Positions 22,012 through 22,145 of a DNA stretch of 22,145 nucleotides are shown piece by piece. Source of the DNA: Candidatus Gastranaerophilales bacterium (lineage in GTDB: Bacteria > Cyanobacteriota > Vampirovibrionia > Gastranaerophilales > Gastranaerophilaceae). The stretch spans positions 1 to 22,145 of the forward strand of contig CAAGGG010000070.1 of assembly GCA_900769355.1 (NCBI GenBank). Direction: 5' to 3'. The notes beneath the pieces are model-generated. The model worked only from the letters and a program-made list of their open reading frames with translations. It was not told the origin of the DNA and searched no databases. The position numbers and the translations under genes are program-made. Position 1 is the stretch's first letter; each line of letters starts with the position of its first letter.

Positions 22012-22145
22012 AAGGGCGTGCGGATTGCCCTCCGCACTTTAAAAGCCCCTTAATGTGATTTTATAACTAGCAATATCATTAAGATTATTGCTAGTTCTTC
22101 TATATTAACAATCACATTTATCACCTCCTTTCTTAATCGGTTGTA
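22012..22145 (+). ncRNA. Candidate structured antisense RNA, end outside the window
   Basis: The predicted transcript opens with GGGC, hairpin GTGCGG ATTGCCCT CCGCAC, then GCCC pairing back to the first GGGC. A perfect 11-bp hairpin AACTAGCAATA / TATTGCTAGTT follows (22065-22096), enclosed by the more distant pair AATGTGATT / AATCACATT (22052-22060 and 22110-22118). It would cover the whole small ORF on the other strand and its ribosome-binding site. No protein gene is seen on this strand. It could alternatively be the leader of a gene beyond the edge. Confidence 0.35.
22050..22115 (-). CDS. Candidate 21-residue hydrophobic peptide (type I toxin-like)
   Basis: A GTG at 22115 opens 21 codons to TAA. 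The N-terminal residues are MIVNIEELAIILMILL and the end is VIKSH: one short membrane helix with a polar tail, the profile of type I toxin peptides. The Shine-Dalgarno sequence AAAGGAGGTGAT (22120-22131) is complementary to the full 12-base 3' end of 16S rRNA, and the GTG lies eight bases after AGGAGG. A start-stop ATGTGA overlaps the GTG. The ORF is covered by a probable antisense transcript. No family match is claimed, and the short length means it could be fortuitous. Confidence 0.35.
   Translation of the reverse strand: MIVNIEELAIILMILLVIKSH

Noticed and set aside
22120..22133. ATCACCTCCTTTCT on the plus strand, identical to the 3' end of 16S rRNA
   Set aside because: The bases before it do not resemble 16S rRNA. 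It is better explained as the complement of a very strong Shine-Dalgarno sequence on the minus strand.

Overview
The window reads as a chromosomal segment of a low-G+C, Gram-negative bacterium. A lineage near the non-photosynthetic cyanobacterial relatives (Gastranaerophilales, 'Melainabacteria') is my best inference. The reasons are an outer-membrane TolC-type exporter beside a triple-SLH surface protein, an N-terminal 'FNGR' motif on a secreted-looking protein of a kind I associate with that group, an AT-rich base composition, and several genes without a Shine-Dalgarno sequence. This placement comes from gene style, not from a marker search. Almost all genes are housekeeping and nothing looks like a prophage or a large island. 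The unusual content is in the spacers, which are rich in short palindromic repeat elements.

Layout. 1-909: rpmB (L28, minus, cut by the window edge) divergent from a LysM membrane protein. 910-1635: a 726-base gene-free stretch with several palindromic repeats, a terminator and a segment resembling the 3' tail of 23S rRNA. 1636-3672: a Cys/Pro-rich triple-SLH surface protein (minus) with an unusual leader at 3807-3890. 3974-5476: a small CxCxxC protein and a TolC-family channel. 5748-6740: a lineage-type putative lipoprotein between a good promoter and a good terminator. 6864-8576: adenine deaminase. 8810-8882: tRNA-Gln(UUG). 8977-14007, all minus: nif3-like, coaBC, gmk, an organophosphate-type MFS transporter and a DnaQ-type exonuclease. 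14214-14537: thioredoxin. 14657-17026: priA. 17158-17391: a PC4-like protein. 17594-18343: dapB. 18595-20664: a PIF1-like helicase. 20686-21357: an XRE regulator divergent from a small HAD-fold protein. 21463-21918: Hsp20. 21978-22145: a strong promoter facing a 21-codon hydrophobic ORF that has a near-perfect Shine-Dalgarno sequence, a candidate type I toxin-antitoxin arrangement.

Repeats. At least three families occur. (i) Elements of about 115-125 bp have arms of tandem GTGARNN heptamers around a conserved core; one pair flanks trxA and another flanks the PC4 gene. (ii) G+C-rich palindromes begin CCCCTC(A/T)CCCG; one forms an in-frame expansion inside priA and another supplies the apparent ribosome-binding site of nif3. 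(iii) An element of about 105 bp, present at 1090 and 18427, has two conserved stems, one with a compensatory base-pair change.

Expression. Three start codons (tolC, gmk, xre) lie 6-7 bases after a -10-like hexamer, which suggests leaderless transcripts. gmk and coaBC overlap by 8 bases and should be translationally coupled. The most promising undescribed items are the candidate type I module at the right edge, the repeat families (especially the in-gene one), and the leader of the SLH gene.
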